A program made the translations under genes and the position numbers. Shown here piece after piece: positions 44,011-53,262 of a stretch of DNA of 64,000 nt. The stretch covers positions 1 through 64,000 of the forward strand of contig JAIUPL010000029.1 in NCBI GenBank assembly GCA_020160935.1, given 5' to 3'. Every line of letters starts with the position of its first letter. The first letter of the stretch is position 1. The notes below the pieces were generated by a model. The model was not told the DNA's origin and did not search any database. It saw only the letters and a program-made list of their open reading frames with translations. Source of the DNA: Bacteroidota bacterium (GTDB taxonomy: Bacteria; Bacteroidota; Bacteroidia; Chitinophagales; Saprospiraceae).

Positions 44011-45159
44011 ATGCAGGAACCATCCTTCAGTGCCTGGACCGTCGTTTTTATAATCAGCGCAGCACAAGGCTTGCTGCTGGCACTGGTATTCGGCTTTTCC
44101 CGATACAAACCCAATCGTTTGCTGGCGGTTATTTTGCTGCTATTTGCGCTCACTATGACCGAATACGTGTTGTTCTGGACGGGGTATATGAAAAAATTTA
44201 TCCATTGGAGCAATATCAGCCTGGCATTCCCATTCCTGTTTGGCCCATTGTTGTGGTGGTATTTCCGTCTGGTATTCGAACAAAAACGTTTTCAAATCAA
44301 TTGGGGCTGGCACCTGATTCCCTTTCTGATCTGTGCAGGCATATACATGCCATATTACTTGCTCCCCGGCTGGGTAAAATTAAATGTCATTTCCGGTGCG
44401 GCTTTTTCCCCGGTACCGCATTGGCAAAGCCTTGTAAGCATTTGGGGAAGCATTTTTCATTTGATTTCCTACACGACCTGGAATTATATTTACCTGAAAC
44501 GCCAACCCCATGTAGGGCAAAGCAAAGGCTGGGCATATTGGCTCAATACTTTTTTGCTGGGATATGCCCTGGCATATGCCAGTTACTATATCCTGATCAG
44601 GTTTGATTTTTTTAACCAGAACTGGGATTACCACATTTCTCTAGCCATGACGCTGTTTATTTACCTGATCGCAGTGGCAGGCTATATTCGCCCGGCTATT
44701 TTTCAAGGCTATAAAATATCGGAAACCACACCGGTTGCCAAGTACCGTAACTCAGGATTGACAGACGCCGCCATTCAATCCCTTTTTGGCAGGCTTGCCG
44801 AAGTGATGAAAACAGAGCAATTGTATCGAAACCCGGACCTTAACCTGGATATGCTGTCGCATCATCTGAATGCCTCCAAGCACCATGTCTCACAGGTGAT
44901 CAACGCCTGCACGGATGGCACCTTTTTCGATTATATAAATGGATTGAGAATTGAGGAAGCCCAAAAACTGTTGGCGGAGCACAGCAGAAGTGCCCTGAAT
45001 GTGATAGAAGTTGCCTATGCGGTTGGCTTCAACAACAAGGTATCATTCAATACGGCATTCAAGAAAGCAACAGGAATAACGCCCACTGTATTCAGGCAAC
45101 AACATGCCAGCACGGATCATGCTGTGCAGGCGCCTGGAAAATCCAGCCAGGGAAGTTAG
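44011..45159 (+). CDS. Membrane-embedded AraC family transcriptional regulator
   Basis: A 382-residue protein with about seven hydrophobic helices in residues 8-240 and an AraC-type DNA-binding domain at about 270-365. The latter has two helix-turn-helix units: NLDMLSHHLNASKHHVSQVINA and NVIEVAYAVGFNNKVSFNTAFKKATGITPTVFR. This architecture is common in Bacteroidota and presumably senses a membrane-level signal. Its target is unknown; it faces the GT2 gene (convergent) and no transporter or enzyme cluster adjoins it. The tail after residue 365 is not conserved. Confidence 0.88.
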   Translation: MQEPSFSAWTVVFIISAAQGLLLALVFGFSRYKPNRLLAVILLLFALTMTEYVLFWTGYMKKFIHWSNISLAFPFLFGPLLWWYFRLVFEQKRFQINWGWHLIPFLICAGIYMPYYLLPGWVKLNVISGAAFSPVPHWQSLVSIWGSIFHLISYTTWNYIYLKRQPHVGQSKGWAYWLNTFLLGYALAYASYYILIRFDFFNQNWDYHISLAMTLFIYLIAVAGYIRPAIFQGYKISETTPVAKYRNSGLTDAAIQSLFGRLAEVMKTEQLYRNPDLNLDMLSHHLNASKHHVSQVINACTDGTFFDYINGLRIEEAQKLLAEHSRSALNVIEVAYAVGFNNKVSFNTAFKKATGITPTVFRQQHASTDHAVQAPGKSSQGS

Positions 45160-45175
45160 GGAGTGTCTGATAAAC

Positions 45176-45946
45176 TCAATATCGTGGTTTCCCTTGTCTT
45201 TTAAGTCGGTGCCAGGCTGCACGAAACACAATCATAGCATGTGCCAGCAGGGTGGGGAAAAGGCCGAAATGGTTGCGCATCACCGCGAATCTATCTTTCA
45301 GGCTTTGGCGGTGCCGTTGTTTGGAAAGCCCGCCCATTAGATAATCGGTCAGAATAATGCCCGTATTTACATTTTCACGGCTTTTTTTCAGGATATGGAT
45401 GCACCAGTCATAATCAGCGCACATATTTTTTTGCATGTAAAGCGGCGCCAATTCCCGACGGGCAATGAAAGACTGGTGTACCACCAGCATACCGCCCAGA
45501 TAACTTTTCCATTGCAGGTGTTCAGGCAGGCTGCGTGTACTGAGTTCGCTCATAGTACCTGCCGGCTCCCGCAGGTCGTTTACCAGCATGGTTTCTCCGT
45601 AAAGTACGTCAGTGCGATCAGTAATGCATGCAGCCACTTTTTCAGCCGTATCAGATGCATGCAGGTGATCCCCGGCATTCAGAAACCAGACGAAATCGCC
45701 AGTTGCGAGCGCAAGGCCTTTGTTCATGGCATCATACAGGCCTTTGTCGGGCTCTGAAATCCAGCGCACCCTTGCACTGTGCGCTTCGGCCGCACGAATA
45801 ATATCCAGGGATTTGTCTTTAGACGCGCCATCCACAAGGATGTATTCGATATGCGGATATGTTTGCTGCAAAACACTCTCGATAGTGCCTTCCAGCAGGG
45901 AGCCGCCATTGTAAACAACTGTAATGATGGAAAAAACGGGTTTCAT
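45176..45946 (-). CDS. Glycosyltransferase family 2
   Basis: A 256-residue cytoplasmic, GT-A fold glycosyltransferase. The start PVFSIITVVYNGGSLLEGTIESVLQQ is the family opening, followed by YILVDGASKDKS and GLYDAMNKGLALATGDFVWFLNAGD, where the NAGD stands at the DXD metal-binding position. CADYDWCIHILKKS is typical of the acceptor side. The C-terminal residues HRLKRQGKPRY are basic. It most likely transfers a sugar to a surface polysaccharide or lipid; neither donor nor acceptor can be read. It is separated from the TPR gene by a long hairpin. Confidence 0.88.
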   Translation of the reverse strand: MKPVFSIITVVYNGGSLLEGTIESVLQQTYPHIEYILVDGASKDKSLDIIRAAEAHSARVRWISEPDKGLYDAMNKGLALATGDFVWFLNAGDHLHASDTAEKVAACITDRTDVLYGETMLVNDLREPAGTMSELSTRSLPEHLQWKSYLGGMLVVHQSFIARRELAPLYMQKNMCADYDWCIHILKKSRENVNTGIILTDYLMGGLSKQRHRQSLKDRFAVMRNHFGLFPTLLAHAMIVFRAAWHRLKRQGKPRY

Positions 45947-45976
45947 ACCTGCTTTATCATGGTTGTATCAAACTAC

Positions 45977-46019
45977 AGAGGCACAAACGACAGCCATCCC
46001 GGCTGTTGCTTGTGCCTCT
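45977..46019. terminator. Two-tier intergenic hairpin
   Basis: The outer stem is AGAGGCACAA (45977-45986) with TTGTGCCTCT (46010-46019), 10 bp. The inner stem is ACAGCC (45990-45995) with GGCTGT (46001-46006). No T tract follows on either strand. It sits 22 bases after the stop of the TPR gene and before the GT2 start, both on the minus strand. Confidence 0.5.
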
Positions 46020-46040
46020 ATCAATTAACCAAAAAAATTC

Positions 46041-47360
46041 CTATTTTTTGAAATAAGAGGAAGCGTTTTTGCCGCCACCTTTTACAACTTCCAGGCGTTT
46101 TTTGAACTCAAGCGACAGTTCATCTTCCTTACGAGCGTAGATTTCGTTGAGTGCGATCAGGGTGTTGACATCGTTGGGGTTGATCGTTTCTGCTTTCTGG
46201 AAAAATGGCAAAGCCTGATCGAACAGTCCCATTACTTCGTCGCGCAGCGCTTTCATTTTTTTCAAACCAGCAGAAGAAAAATCGTCCGGCATGGAGTTGA
46301 TTTCCTGCGTGCGTACGGCTGCCTTGTTGTAATACAAAGCGCCGAGCGAGTAGATGGCATCTACGTTTTGGGGGTCTTTGCTGCTGGCCTGTTCGTAGTA
46401 ACTCTTGGCTTCGTTAAAGTATTCCGTCGCTTTCGCGTCGTTTTTATCCTTGATCATGGCCTGGTACAGGTTGTCGTACACGTTGCCCAGCGTAACATAC
46501 AGCGCGATGTTGTTAGGCTCCTGTTTGATAGCCTGTTTCAGTCGATCGGTCAACACATCCAGTTTGCCTTTTTTCAGGTAGGAGTTGATTTCGGCAAAAA
46601 GCAGACCGGAATCTTCCGGGAATTTTTGGCGACCTTCTGCCAGGACTTTTTCAGCGCCGGCTTCATCACCCAATTCCATTTTGCAGTTGTAAAGGGGTTC
46701 GAAGGCTTTGGCGGAGTCCAGTTTTACCAGTTCTTCGAGGTACGGAACAGCGTCTGCGCAACGTTTGGCCATAGAAGCAATCATGGCGGTGAAGTACTTC
46801 TGGTCATTCAGGATGGCAGGTTCTTCCAGAACGCTTTTGCCTTTGCCCTCCGCAATGATGAAATGGGCTTTAAGAGATGCCTCATAAGAGAGATAGGCTT
46901 TGTCGTACTGTTTGTCGGCATATTTGGCGCCGCCAATATTAATCAGAGAACCTTGAACATTCTGGATGCCTTTGAGCGCATCTGCTTTTTCGTATTTTTT
47001 TGCAGTAGGCATTTCGTAGGCCTTTTTATAGGCTTCAAATGCCTGGAGCGCATCATTATCGCCTGTATAAGGCGCCTGCGGGTTCAGAACTTGTGCTGCA
47101 ATATCGCTGTCGAGTCGGCGGTTGTAAATATCACCTCTTGTAAGCCAGGCGCCTGCATCGCTTTGTACTTCAGGCGATTGCATTGCCTGATCGATTTTCT
47201 GAATCGCCTCTGCCAGTTTGGCTTTGTTACCCGTCGGATCCTGGTTATAGGTGATCAAGGCTTTGCCGGCCTGTTTGGCGAGTTTTGGACCGTCTTCCTG
47301 TGCCTGTGCGGCAACGGTTATCAACAAGAAGCCCAGAAGGGCGAAAAGGACTTTTTTCAT
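46041..47360 (-). CDS. Periplasmic TPR-repeat protein
   Basis: A 439-residue protein with a clear signal peptide (MKKVLFALLGFLLITVAAQAQ). The rest is built from TPR-like helical hairpins: ALQAFEAYKKAYEMP, YADKQYDKAYLSYEASLKAHF, NIALYVTLGNVYDNLYQAMI, AKSYYEQASSKDPQNVDAIYSLGALYYNKA and ALPFFQKAETINPNDVNTLIALNEIYARK. It ends KNASSYFKK. It is likely a scaffold for other periplasmic or outer-membrane proteins; partners are not evident. It follows gyrA by 94 bases on the same strand. Confidence 0.85.
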   Translation of the reverse strand: MKKVLFALLGFLLITVAAQAQEDGPKLAKQAGKALITYNQDPTGNKAKLAEAIQKIDQAMQSPEVQSDAGAWLTRGDIYNRRLDSDIAAQVLNPQAPYTGDNDALQAFEAYKKAYEMPTAKKYEKADALKGIQNVQGSLINIGGAKYADKQYDKAYLSYEASLKAHFIIAEGKGKSVLEEPAILNDQKYFTAMIASMAKRCADAVPYLEELVKLDSAKAFEPLYNCKMELGDEAGAEKVLAEGRQKFPEDSGLLFAEINSYLKKGKLDVLTDRLKQAIKQEPNNIALYVTLGNVYDNLYQAMIKDKNDAKATEYFNEAKSYYEQASSKDPQNVDAIYSLGALYYNKAAVRTQEINSMPDDFSSAGLKKMKALRDEVMGLFDQALPFFQKAETINPNDVNTLIALNEIYARKEDELSLEFKKRLEVVKGGGKNASSYFKK

Positions 47361-47454
47361 GGTCTGTTCGAAAAATTGTAATGTTTGTTGAAAATCGTAT
47401 TCGAGACGCGATTTTCAGAAAAAGGTTGCTAATACATGGTTAATGCCATCAAAA

Positions 47455-49950
47455 CTACTCTTCCGACGATGTGTTTTCACCATCAGAAGGGATGTTTTCT
47501 TCTTCCGCAGAACTTACCACCGTCACGTCTGCAATGTTGTCATTGTCTTCCAGTCGAATCAGTTTCACACCCTGGGTAGCGCGGCCCATCACACGGAGTT
47601 CATCCGTAGAAGTGCGAATGGTAATGCCGGAAGTCGTGGTAATCATCAGGTCATTGTTGTCTGTAACGGTCTTGATTGCCACCAGATGGCCTGTTTTTTC
47701 AGTGATATTCATGGTTTTTACACCTTTACCACCGCGGCTTTGCGTACGGTAATCTTCCAGTGCAGATCGCTTGCCCATGCCTTTTTCAGAAACGACCAGA
47801 ATACTGGTGCTGGTATCTGCCGGGTCTACACATACCATACCTACCACAGCATCGCCTCCCTCATCGTCTACACGGATACCACGAACTCCAGCAGCCGTAC
47901 GACCCATCGAGCGTACATCGTCTTCATTGAAACGAATGGCTTTGCCGCTTTGTACAGCCAGGATGATCTCGTTTTTGCCGTTTGTCAGTTTCGCTTCAAT
48001 CAGGGAGTCTCCTTCATTGATACCAATGGCATTGATACCACCCTGACGCGGGCGAGAGTATTCCTCCAAAAGGGTCTTTTTTATTTGCCCCAGTCGGGTA
48101 CAGAAAACGATGTAATGGTTGTTGATGAATTCTTCGTCCTGAAGGTTGCGTACGATAATATAAGCACGCACTTTATCCTCTTTCGGAATATTCAACAGGT
48201 TTTGAATGACGCGGCCGGCAGTGGCTTTGGCACCTTCCGGAATTTCGTACACCTTGAGCCAGAAACAACGCCCGCTTTCTGTAAAGAGCAGCAGGGTATT
48301 GTGGTTGGTGGCGGTGAACATGTGTTCCACAAAATCTTCATCGCGGGTACGAACGCCCTGCGCGCCACGCCCGCCACGGCCCTGAGCGCGGTATTCGCTG
48401 ATCGGGGTGCGTTTGATATAACCAGCGTGGCTGATCGTGATAACAACTTCTTCATCCTCAATCAGGTCTTCAATGCTGATATCGGCTTCATTGATTTCGA
48501 TGCTGGTCTGGCGCTTATCGCCAAAGCGGTCGTTGATTTCAGCGGTTTCGTTTTTAACGATGTCGCGCTGCAAACCCTCGTCGGCCAGAATAGCGCGGAG
48601 TTCCTCGATTTTTTTCATCAACTCCTCGTACTCCAGTTTCACCTTGTCGCGCTCCAGTCCGGTGAGTTGTTGCAGGCGCATGGCAAGAATGGCCTTGGCC
48701 TGTATTTCGCTGAGCCCGAATTTGGACATCAAACCCTCGCGCGCTTCTTCAGCATCTTTCGACGCACGGATCAATTTGATCACTTCATCGAGGTGATCGA
48801 GTGCGATGAGCAGGCCTTCCAGGATATGGGCGCGTTCTTCTGCCTTGCGAAGTTCGTAGCGCGTGCGGCGAACAACCACCTCGATGCGGAATTTGATAAA
48901 TTCTTCAATGAGGTCCTTCAGGTTGAGTTGGCGCGGGCGGCCGTTCACCAGGGCGATGTTGTTGATACCATAACTGGTTTGCAACGGCGTCAATTTAAAC
49001 AACTGGCTGAGAATCACATTGGCAGCAGCATCGCGTTTGATCTCTATGACCACGCGAACACCTTCGCGGTTGGATTCGTCGCGCACATCGCTGATGCCGA
49101 GTACCCTTTTTTCGTTGACGAGTTCGGCGATTTTTGTGATCAGGATGGCCTTGTTTACCTGATACGGAATCTCCGTCACGATGATGGCTTCGCGTCCTTT
49201 ATCATCCGTTTCAATTTCCGTTTTGGCACGCACCACACAACGGCCGCGGCCTGTCCGGAAACCTTCTTTTACACCAGAAAGGCCATAAATAATACCTCCT
49301 GTAGGGAAATCCGGGGCTTTTACATACTCCATCAGTTCCTCAACATCGATATCCGGTTTGTCGACAGTGGCAATAATGGCTGCGCACACTTCGCTCAAAT
49401 TGTGCGGCATCATATTGGTAGCCATGCCGACAGCAATACCCGAAGCGCCGTTTACCAGCAGATTGGGGATTTTGGAAGGCATTACGGAGGGTTCTTCGAG
49501 GGAGTCGTCGAAGTTCAATTGAAAATCGACGGTTTCCTTTTCAATATCGCCTACAATTTCATCAGAAATACGGCGCAGACGAGCCTCCGTATAACGCATG
49601 GCCGCCGGGGAGTCGCCGTCCATACTGCCGAAGTTACCCTGGCCATCTACCAATGGATAGCGCAGGCTCCAGTCCTGTGCCATACGCACCATGGCATCGT
49701 ACACAGATCCGTCGCCGTGCGGGTGGTATTTACCCAGCACCTCGCCCACGATACGGGCCGATTTTTTATAGGGTTTGTTGTAACCCAGCCCCAGTTCGAG
49801 CATACCGTACAAAACGCGACGGTGTACCGGCTTAAGGCCATCACGTACATCGGGCAGGGCGCGGCTGACAATCACCGACATCGAATAGTCGATGTAAGCG
49901 GTTTTTAGTTCTTCTTCAATGTTGATGGGGAGAATCCTCGATTCTTGCAT
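47455..49950 (-). CDS. gyrA: DNA gyrase subunit A
   Basis: An 831-residue type II topoisomerase subunit. The active-site tyrosine is Y120 in AMRYTEARL; the quinolone region reads [19 protein letters not shown] (75-93), with Gly (G81) where E. coli has Ser83, while D85 matches Asp87. The C-terminal domain is the wrapping propeller with a GyrA box QSRGGKG near residue 735, which marks it as gyrase and not topoisomerase IV. The tail is acidic and ends [10 protein letters not shown]. It is probably the first gene of a unit with the TPR protein. A weak -7 box (TACCTTCG, 50073-50066, minus strand) precedes it. Confidence 0.97.
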   Translation of the reverse strand: MQESRILPINIEEELKTAYIDYSMSVIVSRALPDVRDGLKPVHRRVLYGMLELGLGYNKPYKKSARIVGEVLGKYHPHGDGSVYDAMVRMAQDWSLRYPLVDGQGNFGSMDGDSPAAMRYTEARLRRISDEIVGDIEKETVDFQLNFDDSLEEPSVMPSKIPNLLVNGASGIAVGMATNMMPHNLSEVCAAIIATVDKPDIDVEELMEYVKAPDFPTGGIIYGLSGVKEGFRTGRGRCVVRAKTEIETDDKGREAIIVTEIPYQVNKAILITKIAELVNEKRVLGISDVRDESNREGVRVVIEIKRDAAANVILSQLFKLTPLQTSYGINNIALVNGRPRQLNLKDLIEEFIKFRIEVVVRRTRYELRKAEERAHILEGLLIALDHLDEVIKLIRASKDAEEAREGLMSKFGLSEIQAKAILAMRLQQLTGLERDKVKLEYEELMKKIEELRAILADEGLQRDIVKNETAEINDRFGDKRQTSIEINEADISIEDLIEDEEVVITISHAGYIKRTPISEYRAQGRGGRGAQGVRTRDEDFVEHMFTATNHNTLLLFTESGRCFWLKVYEIPEGAKATAGRVIQNLLNIPKEDKVRAYIIVRNLQDEEFINNHYIVFCTRLGQIKKTLLEEYSRPRQGGINAIGINEGDSLIEAKLTNGKNEIILAVQSGKAIRFNEDDVRSMGRTAAGVRGIRVDDEGGDAVVGMVCVDPADTSTSILVVSEKGMGKRSALEDYRTQSRGGKGVKTMNITEKTGHLVAIKTVTDNNDLMITTTSGITIRTSTDELRVMGRATQGVKLIRLEDNDNIADVTVVSSAEEENIPSDGENTSSEE

Positions 49951-50230
49951 ACGCTTCGCTAAACAGTGGCTTTTTTAGTATTAGGAACAATGTCGGGCAA
50001 CAGGTTGCGCCGGATTTAAAAGCAAGCAAGCGGGTATTCTGCTTTTTTCGCTTTTAAAATGCGCGCGAAGGTACGAAAAATTAACCGTTTTTAACTGTGG
50101 AAGCGGCTTTCTTTTAAACTTTATTGGAATGGTAACACTGCGCTAACCACCCTTAACGAAGGCGACCCACACCTTTGTGCCATCAGTTTTAAAGCACTGA
50201 CAATCAACTGTTTAAACAACATTAACAAAT

Positions 50231-50980
50231 ATGAAATCCTCCAATCAATTTCTGTTGATCGCCTTGATAACCCTTTTTGTAAACAACCTGCTTTCGGCCC
50301 AGGTGGCCGTCGGTCTGAAAGGCGGCGCCAATTTTGGCAATGTGTATATGACAAAAACGCTGGATAACCTGGCGCCCGACTTCAAATCGGCTACCGGTGC
50401 CCTGGCCGGTGGGGTAGTGGAGGCCAATTTTGGCAAGTATTTCGCAGTCCAGTCCGAGTTGAACTGGGTGCAGAAAGGTTTTCGTTTTAGCGAAGATATC
50501 AACGTCCCGATCGGCAAACTGGACATTCCGGCTGGTGTGGAAGCCACTATTCGGACCAACTACCTGGAACTCCCCTTATTGGCAAAAGCCAAAATCGGAA
50601 ACGATGTAGTACAGGCCTATGCCGTACTCGGCCCTTCTTTCGGCTATGCGATGAATGGGAAACTCATTACTCGCACACGTTTTTTCTTTGAATTCGATCC
50701 AATTCGTACTAATTTGAACTTTGACGACCTCGATTACAATCGTTTCGAAGTATCTGCCGTGGGCGGCGTGGGTATGCAGGTGAATTTCAACGGGGGTAAA
50801 TGGTTTGCCGACGCCCGATACACGCAGGGCTTGACACAATTGTACAACTTTCCCGTTGTAAATGAGCAAATTAAGAATCGCGGTATTGCACTGAGCACCG
50901 GTGTTATGATCAATTTAGTTGATGCGCCAGCCAAAAAGAAAGCGCCGGTTCGTCGGGCTGCTGTGGCGCGCAGGTGGTAA
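50231..50980 (+). CDS. PorT-like outer-membrane beta-barrel protein
   Basis: A 249-residue protein with a signal peptide (residues 1-23, ending LLSAQ). The body has strands typical of outer-membrane barrels of the PorT/OMP_b-brl_2 type: VAVGLKGGANFGNVYM, VEANFGKYFAVQSELNWVQKGF, YLELPLLAKAKIG and GGVGMQVNFNGGKWFADARYTQGL. The C-terminus is basic (KKKAPVRRAAVARRW), unusual for a barrel whose last strand normally ends in an aromatic. A CACCTTTG box at 50170-50177 may be its -7 element. The gene is divergent from gyrA and is followed at once by the palindrome at 50981. Confidence 0.85.
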   Translation: MKSSNQFLLIALITLFVNNLLSAQVAVGLKGGANFGNVYMTKTLDNLAPDFKSATGALAGGVVEANFGKYFAVQSELNWVQKGFRFSEDINVPIGKLDIPAGVEATIRTNYLELPLLAKAKIGNDVVQAYAVLGPSFGYAMNGKLITRTRFFFEFDPIRTNLNFDDLDYNRFEVSAVGGVGMQVNFNGGKWFADARYTQGLTQLYNFPVVNEQIKNRGIALSTGVMINLVDAPAKKKAPVRRAAVARRW

Positions 50981-51268
50981 CACGGATCACACGGATAAAG
51001 CGAATTTACACTGATTTTGTGGCCTGTCGGCCATTTGTTGCTGATTTTTAACGGGTTAAATCATTCGCCTTCGGCGAATGGAACAAGCGCTAGGCTAAGG
51101 AAAACAGGAAAGAGAAATTGGGCTCATAATTGTTTGTTTTTCGATAAGTGAAGCCCATTTGATCTGTCTCACACGCCGAAGGCGTGGCGTTGATCCGTTA
51201 AAAATCAGCAATAAGTGGCCGGCAGGCCACAAAATCAGCGTAAATTCGCTTTATCCGTGTAATCCGTG
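50981..51268. repeat. Long imperfect palindrome (74-bp arms) after an outer-membrane gene (locus F)
   Basis: Left arm 50981-51054 pairs with right arm 51195-51268 with five transition mismatches. Each arm has its own small hairpin: TGGCC-TGTC-GGCCA (51020-51033) and GTGGCC-GGCA-GGCCAC (51215-51230). The 140-base loop adds CATTCGCC-TTC-GGCGAATG (51062-51080) and CACGCC-GAA-GGCGTG (51172-51186). It starts at the base after the TAA of the gene ending at 50980. The intergenic stretch 50981-51393 holds this element and, from 51269 to 51393, the leader of the next gene, in which I see no further feature. Confidence 0.9.
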
Positions 51269-51393
51269 TCCCCTCACTCTACGAAGGGTGTAGCCGAACC
51301 AATGCTTTTCCCAAAAAAATTATTGCAAAACAGATATCGAAAATCGAATTTTGGATTTGTACATAGTCTTTCCTTTGTGCCAAAATTTACTGC

Positions 51394-53040
51394 ATGCACA
51401 GACTTGCCCTTTTGTTTGTTTTTTTTCCAATTGTATTGTTTGCACAAACTCCCAAACTGAAAAAGTACTGGGTGGAATTTACGGATAAGAACAATTCGCC
51501 TTATTGCACGTGCCAACCTGCTGAATTTCTTTCCGCCCGTTCCATCGAACGCAGGGCCAAAGCCGGCATTGAAGTAGTGGAGAACGACCTTCCTCCCAAT
51601 CCGGAATACCTGAAAGCGCTGCAATACAAAGGCGCACAAATTCATACGGTATCGCGCTGGATGAACGCTGCGGCCATTATCAGCGACTCCAGTACCGCTG
51701 TAGCCATTCGCCAACTGCCATTTGTATCGAATGTTCAATACCTCGGGCCGCACCTCAAATACCGCAATCCTATCAATCGACCACAAAAAAAACGGCGCCC
51801 ATTGGCGGCTTCTCCTAAAATTGAAGGCAAAAGCACCTATTGGGGCTACGCGGCGCTTCAAAATAACTTACTCGGTGTACCGGTATTGCACATGGCCGGT
51901 ATCAAGGGCGAAGGGATTTATGTTGCTGTGATGGATGGGGGCTTTACCAATGTGGATACCTTGCCGTTTTTTGATAGCCTGGCTGTAAACAACCGCCTTT
52001 TTTCAGCCCATGATTTTGTAGAACATGACGAGGCAGTGTTTGAAGCCGCCCAGCATGGCACTTCGGTTTTGTCGGTCATGGGAGCCTACACCCCTGATTA
52101 TTTTGTGGGTACTGCACCGGAGGCCACTTATTTCCTCCTGAAAACGGAAGATACTGGTGGGGAATACCCGGTAGAAGAAAGCAACTGGATAGCAGGCGCC
52201 GAATGGGCCGACAGTGCAGGAGTGGACATTATCAATGCCTCATTGGGGTACACCGCTTTCAATGATTCCACGCTGGGCCACTGGATTTGGCAACTCGATG
52301 GTCGTACGGCTATTGGTTCGAAAGGCGCTGCTATTGCTGCTACCAAAGGTATGATTATCTGCAACAGCGCCGGTAATGAGGGCGATGGCCCATGGAAGTA
52401 TATTGGCGTACCGGCAGATGCCCCGGGCATCATTTCCGTGGGTTCGGTGCAACACAATGCCCGAAAATCGGCGTTCAGTTCTTTTGGGCCTACCCGCGAC
52501 GGCCGCATCAAGCCCGATTTGTCGGCACCAGGCGATGAAGTGGTAACTGCCGGAAATGTGGGTACCCAACTGGGCGTTTCCAGCGGTACATCCCTGGCGT
52601 CTCCCATGCTGGCCGGCAGTATTGCAGCGCTCTGGAGTGCCTATCCGGAAAAAACGGCGGCGGAAATTCTGGATGCCGTCTTTGCCTCTGCCGATCAATA
52701 TACCAGCCCCGACAACAAACGTGGCTACGGATTGCCGGATATGACGGCAGCATGGTTCAGCCTCGGACAATTTGTAAATAATCGCTATATCTTTGCCTAT
52801 AACCGGACAAAAGGCACACTCCGTATCCTGCTTCCCGATGTAAATGTGCCTTCAGACGCTACTTTTGTGCTTCGAAATGTTTTTGGTGAGCAAATTCAGG
52901 TTACTCAGCCTATGTTTTCTCCCAACGAAATATCCATATTGACCTTTCAAAACCTCGAACATCTGCCTCCTGGCTCCTATTTCGTAGATGTAATTTACAA
53001 AGATGGGAAGATTAGTGTGCCTGTGGGGGTTTGGAAATAA
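51394..53040 (+). CDS. Subtilisin-family serine protease, T9SS cargo
   Basis: A 548-residue secreted protease (signal peptide 1-18, ending VLFAQ). Residues 20-125 resemble an inhibitor-like propeptide. The catalytic triad is D181 in VAVMDGGF, H221 in QHGTSVLSVMG and S400 in SGTSLASPMLAG, with oxyanion N327 in CNSAGNEGDG. The last 75 residues (about 472-548, RILLPDVNV, VLRNVFGEQIQVTQ, LPPGSYFVDVIYKDGKIS) are a type A T9SS sorting domain. It should be delivered to the surface or released, where it degrades proteins. A TTCCTTTG box lies near 51370. Its stop codon abuts the decamer repeat at 53041. Confidence 0.9.
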   Translation: MHRLALLFVFFPIVLFAQTPKLKKYWVEFTDKNNSPYCTCQPAEFLSARSIERRAKAGIEVVENDLPPNPEYLKALQYKGAQIHTVSRWMNAAAIISDSSTAVAIRQLPFVSNVQYLGPHLKYRNPINRPQKKRRPLAASPKIEGKSTYWGYAALQNNLLGVPVLHMAGIKGEGIYVAVMDGGFTNVDTLPFFDSLAVNNRLFSAHDFVEHDEAVFEAAQHGTSVLSVMGAYTPDYFVGTAPEATYFLLKTEDTGGEYPVEESNWIAGAEWADSAGVDIINASLGYTAFNDSTLGHWIWQLDGRTAIGSKGAAIAATKGMIICNSAGNEGDGPWKYIGVPADAPGIISVGSVQHNARKSAFSSFGPTRDGRIKPDLSAPGDEVVTAGNVGTQLGVSSGTSLASPMLAGSIAALWSAYPEKTAAEILDAVFASADQYTSPDNKRGYGLPDMTAAWFSLGQFVNNRYIFAYNRTKGTLRILLPDVNVPSDATFVLRNVFGEQIQVTQPMFSPNEISILTFQNLEHLPPGSYFVDVIYKDGKISVPVGVWK

Positions 53041-53226
53041 GGGTTGATATTTTGGGTTGATGAAGGTTGATAAAGGTTGATGAGGGTTGATATTTATCGG
53101 CTCGGTATGCAGCAATCTGTCCCTATTTGGGAATGCTGAATATCAACCCTCATCAACCTTTATCAACCTTCATCAACTCTAAAAATCAACCCTCATCAAC
53201 TCTAAAAATCAACCCTCATCAACCCC
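53041..53226. repeat. Palindromic decamer-repeat element with conserved core (locus D)
   Basis: Left arm 53041-53093: five GGTTGAT units about 10 bp apart. Core 53096-53138: ATCGGCTCGGTATG, CAATCTGTCC and AATGCT are shared with locus E. Right arm 53139-53226: eight ATCAAC units, with a 23-bp stretch present twice in tandem. It begins at the base after the stop codon (53038-53040) of the protease gene. Peptides containing NPHQPLSTF read from it are not genes. Confidence 0.92.
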
Positions 53227-53262
53227 TTCTTTTAATCCCGCGCTTCCCAACGCTCCGCGCAC

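Noticed and set aside
46368-47381. A 337-codon open frame on the + strand
   Set aside because: Antisense of the TPR protein at 46041-47360; Phe-rich and without any domain pattern.
47443-49908. A long open frame on the + strand, opposite gyrA (about 821 codons)
   Set aside because: It is the antisense of gyrA, whose protein is unmistakable with all active-site motifs. The peptide has no family features and its length follows from the codon bias of the real gene.
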